Shown here in pieces: positions 43,644 through 53,750 of a DNA stretch of 64,000 bases. Location: the NCBI RefSeq assembly GCF_030816015.1, contig NZ_JAUSXN010000001.1, positions 4,216,001-4,280,000 of the forward strand. Reading direction: 5' to 3'. Each line of letters opens with the position of its first letter. Within the stretch, counting starts at the first letter, position 1. Under the pieces are notes generated by a model. That model made no database searches. It was not told where the DNA came from and was given only the letters and a program-made list of their open reading frames with translations. Both the position numbers and the translations under genes were made by a program. The DNA comes from Pedobacter sp. W3I1. Its GTDB lineage: Bacteria > Bacteroidota > Bacteroidia > Sphingobacteriales > Sphingobacteriaceae.

Positions 43644-45335
43644 ATGGAAAGCAAGGGTAATCTGTCTGAAGTTCGAAATGCAAAGAATACTCACCTAAAT
43701 ACAAATGTGGCCTCCACTCTTGAAAATGAAAATACCTTACTGCTTAAAAAGCTTAAACAAAAGGAAATAGAAACCGCGGTACTGTTATCTTTAAGTAATT
43801 CAATCGCCTCTATACGCAACAAACTCGATCTCTTCGACGTCATCGATCAAAAACTAAAAAAACTATTTGATTTTGATGATTTCGTCATCTGTTTGATCAA
43901 CAATAATCAGGAAACACATAGTGCTTTCATCTACAACCAGAAAGAAGATTTTCTAAAAACAGCAGGTATAGCGCCTAAGGCTTCAGAAAAATACACGCTC
44001 GATGATGGCATGTGCAGGGCGATGATCTCGTCTGAAAAACCGATCGTTTTCAATGTTGAAGAAGTTTTAACGTGGGATGATGCACCAGCCTGGCTGGAAT
44101 TTTGGCATAACAAAGGCATCAAAGAAATGATCGGTCTGAAAATGACCGACAGATCTGGCTGTATCGGTTTCTTTTACCTCTACACTAAAAACGCAAATTC
44201 ATTATCGAACATTTATTTTGATTTACTTCAGGGCATTTCGCTGCAAATTTCAATAGCGATATCGAACATCCTGGCAAACGAAAAAATTGAACAGCAGCTT
44301 GCGGAAATCAACGAATACAAACAAAAACTTGAAGACGAGAAAAGTTACCTGCAAGAAGAGATCCAGCATAAATACAACCATACAGAGATTATTGGACAGA
44401 GCGAGTCGTTAAAAGGCATTTTTTACCTGATTGATGCTGTGGCAGCCACGGATAGCACTGTATTGATCATTGGAGAAACCGGAACTGGAAAGGAACTCAT
44501 TGCAAGGGCATTACACAATTCTTCACACCGGAGCAATGAACTGATGGTTAAAATTAATTGTGCCGCAATTCCTGCTAGTCTGGCCGAAAGTGAACTTTTT
44601 GGACACGAAAAGGGCAGTTTTACAGGCGCAACAGAGCGGCGAATCGGCAAGTTTGAACTGGCCCATAACGGTACGCTTTTTTTAGATGAAATTGGCGAAC
44701 TCTCGCTCGAGCTTCAAGTGAAGTTATTAAGGGCGCTACAAGAAAAGGAAATTGAGCGCATTGGCGGTAAAAGTGTAATTAAAACAAATGTTAGAATTAT
44801 AGCTGCAACAAACCGAAATTTATTAAAAGAGGTAGAAAAAGGAAATTTCAGGAGTGATCTCTATTACAGATTAAACGTATTTCCAATTTTCATCCCACCC
44901 TTAAGGGATCGATTGGATGATATCCCTCCTCTTGCCTCATTCTTCATTGAACGCATTGCTAAGAAAACCGGGCGACAGGTAGATGCCATTTCCAAAAGCG
45001 CCCTAAACAAACTAATGCGCTATCCCTGGCCAGGAAACATCAGGGAACTGGAACATTTAATTGAACGGAGCATATTATTAGCATCAGGCAACATATTAAA
45101 AGAGATTTACCTCCCTAAAATAGACAGAAATGAGGCGGTTAACCATACCGAAGAGCAGAAAATTAAAAGCATCCACGAGAATGAGCGCGACCATATCCTA
45201 TCGATATTAAAACATTGCAAGGGCAAAATATCCGGTATTGGTGGGGCAGCCGAAATCTTAAACATTCCAGCTACTACACTCAACTCAAAAATTAAAAAAT
45301 TTAAAATTAAACGGGAGCACATCCTGAATAAGTAA
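43644..45335 (+). CDS. GAF-domain sigma-54 enhancer-binding transcriptional regulator
   Basis: 563 residues. GAF sensor (about 50-215), coiled coil (about 216-250), AAA+ domain (about 253-480) with Walker A GETGTGKE (about 277), ESELFGHEKGSFTGA (sigma-54 contact loop, GSFTGA in place of GAFTGA, about 323) and Walker B LFLDEIGE (about 346). A Fis-type HTH ends the protein (GGAAEILNIPATTLNSKIKKF). There is no receiver, so activity is probably set by a ligand in the GAF domain. First gene of a three-gene operon (gaps 6 bp each) with a kinase and a receiver-type activator. Close paralogue of the frameshifted gene at 26955. Confidence 0.95.
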   Translation: MESKGNLSEVRNAKNTHLNTNVASTLENENTLLLKKLKQKEIETAVLLSLSNSIASIRNKLDLFDVIDQKLKKLFDFDDFVICLINNNQETHSAFIYNQKEDFLKTAGIAPKASEKYTLDDGMCRAMISSEKPIVFNVEEVLTWDDAPAWLEFWHNKGIKEMIGLKMTDRSGCIGFFYLYTKNANSLSNIYFDLLQGISLQISIAISNILANEKIEQQLAEINEYKQKLEDEKSYLQEEIQHKYNHTEIIGQSESLKGIFYLIDAVAATDSTVLIIGETGTGKELIARALHNSSHRSNELMVKINCAAIPASLAESELFGHEKGSFTGATERRIGKFELAHNGTLFLDEIGELSLELQVKLLRALQEKEIERIGGKSVIKTNVRIIAATNRNLLKEVEKGNFRSDLYYRLNVFPIFIPPLRDRLDDIPPLASFFIERIAKKTGRQVDAISKSALNKLMRYPWPGNIRELEHLIERSILLASGNILKEIYLPKIDRNEAVNHTEEQKIKSIHENERDHILSILKHCKGKISGIGGAAEILNIPATTLNSKIKKFKIKREHILNK

Positions 45336-45341
45336 AATTGA

Positions 45342-47696
45342 ATGATCGAATTAAACAGATGGCTTAAAAAAGCTGCAACAGTAAAGTACATCAATAAAAT
45401 GGTGGTTTTCTTTGTCGTACTTGGAGCTTTTTTTTTAATTCTCATGAAGAGCAATAACAGTTCAGCCAGAAATCAGGCAAACAACTTAAATGCTAAGGAT
45501 TCCCTTCAAAGGCTAAACAAACTTCTTGCGAAATCTGAGCCCGATACCAACCGGGTTAAATACCTGATTAAAATTGCCAATCATTTCATCAGTCAAAAAG
45601 AAAACAAACGCACAAATTTGGCAAAGGCGCTGCCTTATCTGCAAAAAGCACTCCGTTTAAGTGATGAACTTAAGTCATTAAATTGGGAATTTCGCAGCCT
45701 CATGATATACGCCAGTTTTCTAAACAAGAAACATTTACGCGTGCAGCAGGCCTTTACCTATGAAAAGGCGATTGCTTTAGCAAAAAAAATTGGCAATAAA
45801 CATCTTGAGGCCAGCGCATGGTACTCCTATTACGTAAACATCCCAGATACTGTTTCAGATTACAAGAACAAGACATTTTATAATCGGGCGGCCACTGCAC
45901 ATGCCTTATATAAAGAAGTCGGCACCTCGTTCGATGAAAAATACAGAGAGGCAACGCTCTTGAAAACAATGGCCGACTTCCATTTAGAGGAAGAAAAATT
46001 TGATCTGGCGATCCAGGAACTTTATGAGGTGATTGCACTGGATAAAAAATTTAAACTCCCTGACCTACCAATGGCCTATGATTTACTTTCAGCAGTTTAT
46101 GAACGCAAAGGGGAACTGAGCAAGGCTTTAAATTATGCGTTACTCAGTGTAAAAACGGCTCAAAGCCATCATGAGGAAGTACTCGGCACCTATTTAAACA
46201 GAGTGGGTTCTGCTTATGAGGCGATGGGCAAAGCCAGAGAAAGCATTATCTGGTACAGCAAAACCCTTAACGGCCAGGACAAAAAAGACCCTTACCGTTT
46301 TATTACGGCTTATGCCATTACCAGCCAGATGATTAAATTGGGTGAAGCTAAAAAGGCGCTTTCTATACTCGAAAAAACATGGAATGAGGTTGGCAATCCA
46401 TCAAGCGGCCATCAATACTTTATGTTTCTGGCCTTTGGCGAATGTTATGCTGCATTAAAAAAATACGATCTGGCTAAAAATTATTTTGATAAATTACTGG
46501 ACGATGCTACATTAAAAACATACTCCAACCCTTTCCAAACTTCCGTTTTCTTCTCTGTAAGTGAATTTTACTTTGCCCAAAACAAATACGAGCTGGCGCT
46601 ACAATTCGCAGAAAAGGCAAGAGAAAACCAGATCAGCATGACCTTGCCAAGGCAGATCCGGTTAAATGAAATCCTTTATAAAATAGATGTATCTACCAGT
46701 CGTCCGGCTGAGGCCATTATTCACCTGCAAACCTTTCATAAGCTTAGAGATTCTATGCTTAGTCAGGATAATTTAAATACCATTGAGCGATTAAAAATCG
46801 AATTTCAGGCCTCGCAAAAGGAGAATGAAAATGAAATCCTTAGGAAGAAATCACAATTGCAAAGTCAGGAACTTAACCGCATTCAATGGATCAAAAATGT
46901 AACTGTTGCCGGACTGGCTTTTTTAACCATAGTGCTTGTTTTAATCTATGGCAGGTTTCGGTTAAAAAAGAAACTTCATGATACACTGGTAAAGAAAAAA
47001 GCCGATATAGACCTCGCTTACGCTGAACTGGAAATTAATGTTCAACAAAAAAACAAGCTGATCGAAGAAAAAGAAAGCTTAATCAAAGAAGTACACCATA
47101 GGGTGAAAAATAATCTACAGCTTACCATGAGCCTGTTAAACAGCCAAAGTTATTATTTGGAAGACCTATCGGCAATTGAGGCCATAAAAGAAAGTCAGCA
47201 CCGGCTGAAAAGTATTGCGTTGATTCATCAAAAGCTCTATCAAACAGAAAATGTAGCCACCATCAACATTCAGCCTTACATCATAGAATTAATTGAATAT
47301 TTAAAAGAAAGTTTAAATGATGATAAAAAGATTAGTTTCGATCTCAATATTTTAAATCTTGAACTCGATATTTCGAAAGCTGTTCCGCTTGGCTTAATTA
47401 TTAACGAGGCGATTACCAATATTTTCAAATATGCTTTTCCTGATGGGCACGGCGGAAAAGTGATCATTACCCTAAAAGAATGCCAGGCAGATCACTATCA
47501 GCTGTTTATCAAGGATAACGGCATCGGATTACCCGCCGACTTTGATTATGAACAGAGCAACACCCTGGGCATTATTTTAATGAAGGGACTGAGTGCCCAA
47601 ATTGATGGTGTTTTTACGATGGAAAGCAAAAACGGTGTTTCGTTAAGCTTGACTTTTATGAACAGAAATGAAGATTTATTCCCCTTGAAAGATTAA
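45342..47696 (+). CDS. TPR-containing sensor histidine kinase (HisKA_2 type)
   Basis: 784 residues. An N-terminal membrane segment (about 20-35), TPR repeats (about 60-460), a membrane helix (about 518-538), a coiled coil, HisKA_2 motif EVHHRVKNNLQLTMSLLN (phospho-His about 583) and HATPase with N box NEAITNIFKYAF and DNGIGLPADF. It is a paralogue of the kinase at 34317 with the same layout. It lies between two sigma-54 activator genes with 6-bp gaps, so its product almost certainly phosphorylates the receiver of the 47703 protein and perhaps of the 49789 protein. Confidence 0.93.
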   Translation: MIELNRWLKKAATVKYINKMVVFFVVLGAFFLILMKSNNSSARNQANNLNAKDSLQRLNKLLAKSEPDTNRVKYLIKIANHFISQKENKRTNLAKALPYLQKALRLSDELKSLNWEFRSLMIYASFLNKKHLRVQQAFTYEKAIALAKKIGNKHLEASAWYSYYVNIPDTVSDYKNKTFYNRAATAHALYKEVGTSFDEKYREATLLKTMADFHLEEEKFDLAIQELYEVIALDKKFKLPDLPMAYDLLSAVYERKGELSKALNYALLSVKTAQSHHEEVLGTYLNRVGSAYEAMGKARESIIWYSKTLNGQDKKDPYRFITAYAITSQMIKLGEAKKALSILEKTWNEVGNPSSGHQYFMFLAFGECYAALKKYDLAKNYFDKLLDDATLKTYSNPFQTSVFFSVSEFYFAQNKYELALQFAEKARENQISMTLPRQIRLNEILYKIDVSTSRPAEAIIHLQTFHKLRDSMLSQDNLNTIERLKIEFQASQKENENEILRKKSQLQSQELNRIQWIKNVTVAGLAFLTIVLVLIYGRFRLKKKLHDTLVKKKADIDLAYAELEINVQQKNKLIEEKESLIKEVHHRVKNNLQLTMSLLNSQSYYLEDLSAIEAIKESQHRLKSIALIHQKLYQTENVATINIQPYIIELIEYLKESLNDDKKISFDLNILNLELDISKAVPLGLIINEAITNIFKYAFPDGHGGKVIITLKECQADHYQLFIKDNGIGLPADFDYEQSNTLGIILMKGLSAQIDGVFTMESKNGVSLSLTFMNRNEDLFPLKD

Positions 47697-47702
47697 TTAG
47701 AG

Positions 47703-49619
47703 ATGGAGACTGAAAAAATTCTAATTGTTGAAGATGAGTTTATCGTTGCGCACGATCTGCAAATGATTTTGAAGCGTGCCGGCTATCAGGTTGTTGGCAT
47801 TGCCGATTCGGTAAAAAATGCACAGGTTCTACTGGAAAAACATCAGGTAGATCTGGTTCTTTTGGATATTTATCTCAAAGGCAGGTTAACCGGCATTGAT
47901 CTGGCGAAGGACTTAATGAAAAGCCAAATCCCTTTTATTTATATCTCCGCAAATTCGAATGAGAAAGTACTGGAGGCTGCAAAGTCTACCTGCCCTTACG
48001 GATTTATTGTGAAGCCTTACCGCGACCGGGATATTTTATTGAGCATTGATATTGCCAGGTACCGCAGGGAAAACAGCAATAACATGAAAATGAGCAGTGA
48101 GCGCTTTATGCAAGATTTTATTGTAGATATTTCAATGAAATCCTTAACCTGGCAAAAGAAAATATTAGCTATCGCAAGTGCCTTTCAACCCTATATTCCT
48201 TTCGATTTTATTGCACTTTCGGGTATCGGGAAAGATGGAAAACGATATAGCGAAATTGGAATCACCAGAAAAAATTTTAATCAGTACGATTTATTTACAG
48301 CAAATGAGTTTTTAAAGTATGCAGGTTTAAGCAGGGCAGAATACGATACTATCAATCAGCTTGTACCAGAAACCACCGCTGATGCCATTTATATTGGTGA
48401 TGATTTTGAAGGGGTTAAAAGGGCCGCTCCAATGAAAAACTTAATGGCCACTACTTACCATCTTTGTTCCAATCTGGTTAAAACTTTCTACCTGGAAAAT
48501 GGCGATCAAATCAGCTTTTCATTTTACAGCAGAACCGAAAATATTTACCAGCCCGCCCATATGGAGCTCCTTAATTTTTTATCAGGCACCTTAGAGAAAA
48601 AATTGGCACATATTATCGAATTGGAAAAAGCCGGAACGGAATCAGTTTTACATCAGGAAAACGACTATCCTTTAGCTAAAAAAGATTTCGAAAATATTAT
48701 TGGCAAAAGCACTGCTTTATTAAATGTTTTAGATAAAATAAAAATTGTTGCGCCTACTGATACATCGGTATTGATTACCGGAGAAAGTGGAACCGGAAAA
48801 GAGGAAATAGCCAGAAGTATTCACCGCTTATCACATCGAAACACAAAACCAATTGTGGCTGTAAACTGCGCCGCATTACCAGCCGATTTAATTGAATCTA
48901 TTTTATTCGGCCATGAAAAAGGCTCATTTACAGGCGCCATTGATACGAGAATCGGGAAATTTGAAGAGGCCAATGGCAGCACCATCTTTCTTGATGAGAT
49001 TGGCGAAATGCCTTTCGACCTGCAGGCCAAACTCCTCCGGGTTTTACAGGAGAAAGAAATTGAGCGGATTGGGGGCAAACAACCTGTTAAAGTCGATTTA
49101 AGAATAATTGCGGCAACAAACCTCCATCTGGAGAAAGAGATTGCAAAAGGCAGGTTTAGGCTTGATCTTTTCTATCGTCTTAATGTTTTTCCAATACACG
49201 TTCCTCCGCTTTGCCGACGAAAAACCGACATCCCACTATTGACTGAATATTTTGTTCAGAAACATGCAAAGGCAGTAGGTAAAAACATTTCTGAAATTCC
49301 CACTGATTTTATGGATCGGCTGATGTTGTATGATTGGCCAGGCAATATCAGAGAACTGGAACATGTAATTTTGAGGAGTGTACTGCTTTCATCGAATGGA
49401 AAACTTAATCCAGATCATTTAGAACTTGGAATTAAAGCTGAGGAACCCCTTACCCAAAATGGAATAAAAACGATTATTGACAACGAAAGAGATCATATTA
49501 TCAGGGTTTTGGAGCGCTGCAAAGGCAAGGTTGCAGGCAGTGGTGGTGCGGCCGAGCTCTTGGGCATTCCGGCAACAACATTAAATTCTAAAATTAAAAA
49601 GCTGGATATAAAACGTTAG
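47703..49619 (+). CDS. Receiver-GAF-like-AAA+ sigma-54 response regulator
   Basis: 638 residues. The receiver domain (1-125) has Asp55 in LVLLDIYLKG, Ser82 and Lys104 in GFIVKPY. A central domain (about 135-320) contains AFQPYIPFDFIALSGIGKDG, a degenerate GAF-like fold not usual in NtrC-type regulators. AAA+ (about 335-565) has GESGTGKE, GSFTGA and IFLDEIGE, and a Fis-type HTH ends the protein. Last gene of the operon with the kinase. Its tandem paralogue begins 169 bp downstream. Confidence 0.94.
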   Translation: METEKILIVEDEFIVAHDLQMILKRAGYQVVGIADSVKNAQVLLEKHQVDLVLLDIYLKGRLTGIDLAKDLMKSQIPFIYISANSNEKVLEAAKSTCPYGFIVKPYRDRDILLSIDIARYRRENSNNMKMSSERFMQDFIVDISMKSLTWQKKILAIASAFQPYIPFDFIALSGIGKDGKRYSEIGITRKNFNQYDLFTANEFLKYAGLSRAEYDTINQLVPETTADAIYIGDDFEGVKRAAPMKNLMATTYHLCSNLVKTFYLENGDQISFSFYSRTENIYQPAHMELLNFLSGTLEKKLAHIIELEKAGTESVLHQENDYPLAKKDFENIIGKSTALLNVLDKIKIVAPTDTSVLITGESGTGKEEIARSIHRLSHRNTKPIVAVNCAALPADLIESILFGHEKGSFTGAIDTRIGKFEEANGSTIFLDEIGEMPFDLQAKLLRVLQEKEIERIGGKQPVKVDLRIIAATNLHLEKEIAKGRFRLDLFYRLNVFPIHVPPLCRRKTDIPLLTEYFVQKHAKAVGKNISEIPTDFMDRLMLYDWPGNIRELEHVILRSVLLSSNGKLNPDHLELGIKAEEPLTQNGIKTIIDNERDHIIRVLERCKGKVAGSGGAAELLGIPATTLNSKIKKLDIKR

Positions 49620-49634
49620 TGATATTTAGTAAAT

Positions 49635-49718
49635 CGACGATATATCATGAATTTAAAAATTGCAAATCAAAACAAAACACTGATAAACAAACACTTATTG
49701 ATTGGTATTTTAATTGGA
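49635..49718 (+). promoter_or_regulatory. Sigma-54-like promoter and enhancer site of the second response-regulator gene
   Basis: CGACGATATATCATGA (49635-49650) is a variant of the TNACGA-N4-TCGTTA site. TGGTATTTTAATTGGA (49703-49718) is the -24/-12 element, with predicted start 49729. Centre-to-start distance is 86.5 bp. The leader is 60 nt. Confidence 0.6.
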
Positions 49719-49788
49719 TGCATAGAATAGCATTACTCTGCTTAAACCGCTTGTTGATTGTCGGTTTTTATATTACGCCCGCCTGAAA

Positions 49789-51741
49789 ATGAAACAGAAA
49801 ATCTTAATTGTAGAAGATGAATTTATTGTAGCCAACGATCTTCGGATTATGCTCGAAAAAGCAGACTACAAAGTATGCGGAATTGCGCCATCGGTGGTAA
49901 AGGCGCTTGAGTTAATCGCGACTAAAGAACCTGACTGGATATTGTTGGATATTTTTTTGCAGGGCGACAAAACAGGCATTGATTTAGCCGGGCAACTTAC
50001 CGAAATGGGAATTCCATTTATTTACATTTCCGCAAATACCAATCAGGGGATTTTGGAAGCTGCAAAAGCGACCTTGCCATACGGTTTTTTGGTAAAACCT
50101 TTCCGGGAGAAAGACCTGATGGTGATGTTGGATATAGCCCGCTACAGGCACGAACAGAATTTAAAATACAATCAGCATGCAGAGCCTTCTCTACACAAAC
50201 AAATTGAATATATCGTAGAAAAGCAGGAACCGATTTCAGAACGATTGAAACAAATAAGTGCCGTATTGCATCCTGTTGTCCCTTTTGATTTCCTTTGGAT
50301 TACCAAATCAAATCCCCGGACAACTACAAAAGATACAAATATTGTCCGCTCGGCAGATGGCGGATTCAGCATGCTCAATAATGAAACTTTATTGAAAGAA
50401 ATAAATGTTTCCAACCGTGATTTTAAAGTATGGAATGCCACCGCTCTTGTTCATAATACAAAACCGATCTTCAATGGCTATGATTTCAGAAGATTGAGAA
50501 TGGAAAATCTGTGGATACAAACACTTTCCGATCATTACAAACTGGAATCTGCACTCGTTACCGAAATTGAAAGGAATGGCGAGCAATTCCAGTTCGTTTT
50601 CTTCAATCGCCTTTCTGATTTATACACAAAAGTTCATACCGGAGTGATAAATCAGTTTAAGAAAAGCCTGGAGCTGGTTTTAGATCAGGTTATTTACGGA
50701 AAGGATATTGCGGTAGAAATCCCCGTTCAAACTTCACCTGCCGTTACAAAACCGATTGTTAAAAGGGAAAACCCCGAAATCCAGAAAGATTTTAATGGTA
50801 TTATCGGCAATAGCAACTTACTGCATGCGGCCTTCAAAAAACTAGAACTGGTTGCCCCAGATGATACTTCAGTACTTATTCTGGGCGAAAGTGGCACCGG
50901 TAAAGAAAAAATAGCCCAGACCATCCATAAACTGTCTCCCCGTAAAAACAAACCATTGGTTACCGTAAACTGTGCGGCTTTACCTTTAACCTTAATTGAA
51001 TCGGAACTTTTCGGACATGAAAAAGGTGCGTTTACAGGCGCGAATGAAAAACGGATCGGCAAATTTGAACAGGCTGATGGTGGTTCGATCTTTTTAGATG
51101 AGATTGGGGAACTTCCATTAGAAGCACAGGTAAAATTATTAAGAGTGCTTCAGGAAAAAGAAATTGAGCGTTTAGGCGGAAATTATACGAAGAAGATAAA
51201 TGTCAGGATTATCACAGCCACCAACAGGAGCCTTGAAAAAGAAGTAGCAGAAGGCAGGTTCCGGTTGGATTTATACTATCGATTGAATGTTTTCCCTATT
51301 GAATTACCTGCATTGAGGCAACGTAAGGAAGATATTCCTGCTTTGGTAGCCTATTTCATCTCCAAATATGGCAAAAAAAGCTCATCTACTGTAACCGGAA
51401 TTGCAGCAGAAGCACTTCATGAATTACAGGCATACGACTGGCCTGGAAATATCAGAGAATTGGAGCACCTGATTGAAAGAACAATGTTGTTAACCGAAGG
51501 AGAAACGATCACTAAAATTGATCTTCCCAATCCAGCATCCAGTGCAGGTTTTTCTGGCGATGATCATTTCAAAATTAAAACGATGGAAGAAATGGAACGG
51601 GAACATATATTGAACATTTTGAAAATGTGTAAAGGTAAGATTTTTGGAACAGGCGGAGCGGCAGAAATCCTGAATATCCCATCGACAACCTTAAACTCAA
51701 AAATTAAAAAACTAGGAATAAAGTTTGAATTTGTTAAATAA
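49789..51741 (+). CDS. Receiver-GAF-like-AAA+ sigma-54 response regulator (paralogue)
   Basis: 650 residues with the same order as the gene at 47703: receiver (Asp54 in ILLDIFLQG, Lys in GFLVKPF), a central domain with VLHPVVPFDFLWITKS, AAA+ with GESGTGKE and a canonical GAFTGA loop, and Fis-type HTH (GGAAEILNIPSTTLNSKIKKLG). It is the only one of the four activators in this window with Ala in GAFTGA; the others have GSFTGA. It carries its own sigma-54-like promoter, so it is probably switched on by one of the upstream activators and forms a cascade. Confidence 0.94.
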   Translation: MKQKILIVEDEFIVANDLRIMLEKADYKVCGIAPSVVKALELIATKEPDWILLDIFLQGDKTGIDLAGQLTEMGIPFIYISANTNQGILEAAKATLPYGFLVKPFREKDLMVMLDIARYRHEQNLKYNQHAEPSLHKQIEYIVEKQEPISERLKQISAVLHPVVPFDFLWITKSNPRTTTKDTNIVRSADGGFSMLNNETLLKEINVSNRDFKVWNATALVHNTKPIFNGYDFRRLRMENLWIQTLSDHYKLESALVTEIERNGEQFQFVFFNRLSDLYTKVHTGVINQFKKSLELVLDQVIYGKDIAVEIPVQTSPAVTKPIVKRENPEIQKDFNGIIGNSNLLHAAFKKLELVAPDDTSVLILGESGTGKEKIAQTIHKLSPRKNKPLVTVNCAALPLTLIESELFGHEKGAFTGANEKRIGKFEQADGGSIFLDEIGELPLEAQVKLLRVLQEKEIERLGGNYTKKINVRIITATNRSLEKEVAEGRFRLDLYYRLNVFPIELPALRQRKEDIPALVAYFISKYGKKSSSTVTGIAAEALHELQAYDWPGNIRELEHLIERTMLLTEGETITKIDLPNPASSAGFSGDDHFKIKTMEEMEREHILNILKMCKGKIFGTGGAAEILNIPSTTLNSKIKKLGIKFEFVK

Positions 51742-51880
51742 GCGGTTAGTTGAGGTTTTAGTCCGAAGTCGGTAGTCTAGAGTCGAATAGCTCTATGATA
51801 TGTTATCCTGAGAGATAATTTATTGTATAAAAATCAATATAATGACTGAATAATTTAAGACATAAATCCCTTCAGAGTAT

Positions 51881-51977
51881 CGTCATTGCGAGAAGGCTTT
51901 TTCAGCCGACGAAGCAATCTTTATGGCAAGGACCACTAGCATGAAAGATTGCTTCGTCGTTCCTCCCCGCAATGACG
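51881..51977. repeat. REP-like hairpin (CGTCATTGCGAGAAGG family)
   Basis: 97-bp imperfect hairpin: CGTCATTGCGAG... pairs with ...CGCAATGACG, and GACGAAGCAATCTTT with GAAAGATTGCTTCGTC. A second, decayed copy is at 55786. The rest of the 51742-52126 gap holds a related fragment (about 52045-52075, CTCAAGAAGTCTTCGACTACG) and no gene. It lies between convergent genes and may help end transcription. Confidence 0.7.
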
Positions 51978-52126
51978 ATCCCTATATTTGAACCTGCCAA
52001 CAGTAGCGTAATCGAAGGGCTCTTATTTGTGTTTTATCAATCTCAAGAAGTCTTCGACTACGCTCAGACTGACAACTACGGCGCTTAGCTTAATGGCATT
52101 GGGCACAACCTACTTAACCATTACTT

Positions 52127-53740
52127 TTACTGCAATTTCTTATGCGGAATTTTAGTGTCTGATAAATCAATCTGCATTTCTTGTTTTCTGATCGCCTCAT
52201 CACTAAACCCTTTTTCTCTACGGATTTTATGCAGCTCCTGGCGCTGAACATGGTAAATATCTTTTAAAATATGATTGTACACCTCCATTTCTGCATTTTC
52301 GATTGCTTCGCACTCCATCGACTCCAACCTCCTGGATGCATGGTTTAAACTGTTTTCTAATTCATTTTTCAACCCCTTTACCAGCGCAATACCTTCAGTC
52401 TCTTCAACATACTTTTCTGCTAAACGATTTAAAGAAACCTGTAAAAGGCGGAGTTTAATACTTGCTTCTTGTTGTTCATCGGGCACCAATGGATCAATTT
52501 CATCAATATGAATCGCTTTGATGAGGTAAGGCAAAGTAAGCCCCTGAAAAACCAGCGTAACCAAAATAACCACAAATGTGATAAAGATGATGAGGTTACG
52601 GTGAGGGAAATGAATATGAGCGGCAGTGGTAAGCGGTAATGACAGGGCGGCAGCTAATGAAACTACACCACGCATTCCGGCCCAACCAATAATTAAGGGG
52701 CCCTTCCAGCCGGGATGCACCTCCTCTTTCCTCACTTTTTTAGATAACCACCTCGGAATAAAGGCTACCGGATAAATCCAGGCAATGCGTAGTACGATAA
52801 TCAGCGCACTAATGATCAGTCCATAACTACAGGCTTCCCAAAGTGAATAGCCTTCCAAACCTGCCATAATTACGGGCAGCTCCAAACCAATTAAAATAAA
52901 AACAAAAGCGTTAAGAATGATGGTCAATGTTGCCCAAACATTAATGGCCTGTAACCGGCCTTGTCCGTCTGCAAAAATTTCGTGCGAACGATAAGATAAA
53001 AACAAACCACCGCTAACCACGGCCATTACCCCCGAGAAATGGAACTGTTCTGCTGCCAGATACATGAAATAAGGCGAAATTAAAGTGATGGCCGCATCGA
53101 TACTGGGCGTGGTGGGTAAAAACCGGTGGATAAGATACAACACGTGTGCAACGGCCAAACCGATCACAATTCCCATTATGGTACTTAAGAAAAAATCGCC
53201 GGCCGCATTCGAAAGTGAAAACTGACCGGTAATCACCGCAGCCAGCGCAAAGCGGAGCACGATTAAACTCGATGCATCATTTACCAAACTCTCGCCTTCC
53301 AAAATCGTGGTTATACGTTTGGGTACCTTTATATTTTTAAGTACCGATGTGGCTGCAATGGCATCAGGAGGAGATACAATTCCACCCAACAGAAAGCCCA
53401 TGGCCAGTGTAAAACCAGGGATCATGGAGGAACTTAAAAAAGCAACAGCCAATGAGGTGATGATCACCAGGCCGAAAGCCAGCAAGCTAATTGGCCTTCT
53501 CCACCGCCAGAAATCGTTCCAGGAGGTATACCAGGCCGCCTCATAAAGTAAGGGCGGTAGAAAAATCAGGAAAATCACTTCAGGATCAATCGACATGGCC
53601 GGAATACCCGGGATATAACTTATTCCTAAACCTGCCAGCACTAAAAATATAGGATAGGAAATTTTTACCTTTTGAGCCAACATGATCAACAGGAAAGCTA
53701 CCGAAAGTAAAATAAGAAACTGAAGAAGGGTGTAATGCAT
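52127..53740 (-). CDS. CPA1-family Na+/H+ antiporter
   Basis: Start set at ATG 53740 (537 residues). The frame is open to a TTG at 53821, but the membrane protein proper begins MHYTLLQFLILLSVAF. About twelve helices; the ion-site motifs GGIVSPPDAIAATSVL and LEGESLVNDASSLIV are those of NhaP-type antiporters. A soluble tail of about 120 residues (from about 420) is rich in Glu and Lys. It exchanges Na+ or K+ for H+. The upstream sigma-54-like element and activator site connect it to the regulon described here, although the predicted start would be leaderless. Confidence 0.9.
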   Translation of the reverse strand: MHYTLLQFLILLSVAFLLIMLAQKVKISYPIFLVLAGLGISYIPGIPAMSIDPEVIFLIFLPPLLYEAAWYTSWNDFWRWRRPISLLAFGLVIITSLAVAFLSSSMIPGFTLAMGFLLGGIVSPPDAIAATSVLKNIKVPKRITTILEGESLVNDASSLIVLRFALAAVITGQFSLSNAAGDFFLSTIMGIVIGLAVAHVLYLIHRFLPTTPSIDAAITLISPYFMYLAAEQFHFSGVMAVVSGGLFLSYRSHEIFADGQGRLQAINVWATLTIILNAFVFILIGLELPVIMAGLEGYSLWEACSYGLIISALIIVLRIAWIYPVAFIPRWLSKKVRKEEVHPGWKGPLIIGWAGMRGVVSLAAALSLPLTTAAHIHFPHRNLIIFITFVVILVTLVFQGLTLPYLIKAIHIDEIDPLVPDEQQEASIKLRLLQVSLNRLAEKYVEETEGIALVKGLKNELENSLNHASRRLESMECEAIENAEMEVYNHILKDIYHVQRQELHKIRREKGFSDEAIRKQEMQIDLSDTKIPHKKLQ

Positions 53741-53750
53741 GGCTTTATCT

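Noticed and set aside
43589..43660. Sigma-54 promoter for the 43644 operon downstream of its perfect palindrome
   Set aside because: There is no GG before the start codon in this stretch, and TGGAAAGC at the ATG lacks a -12 element.
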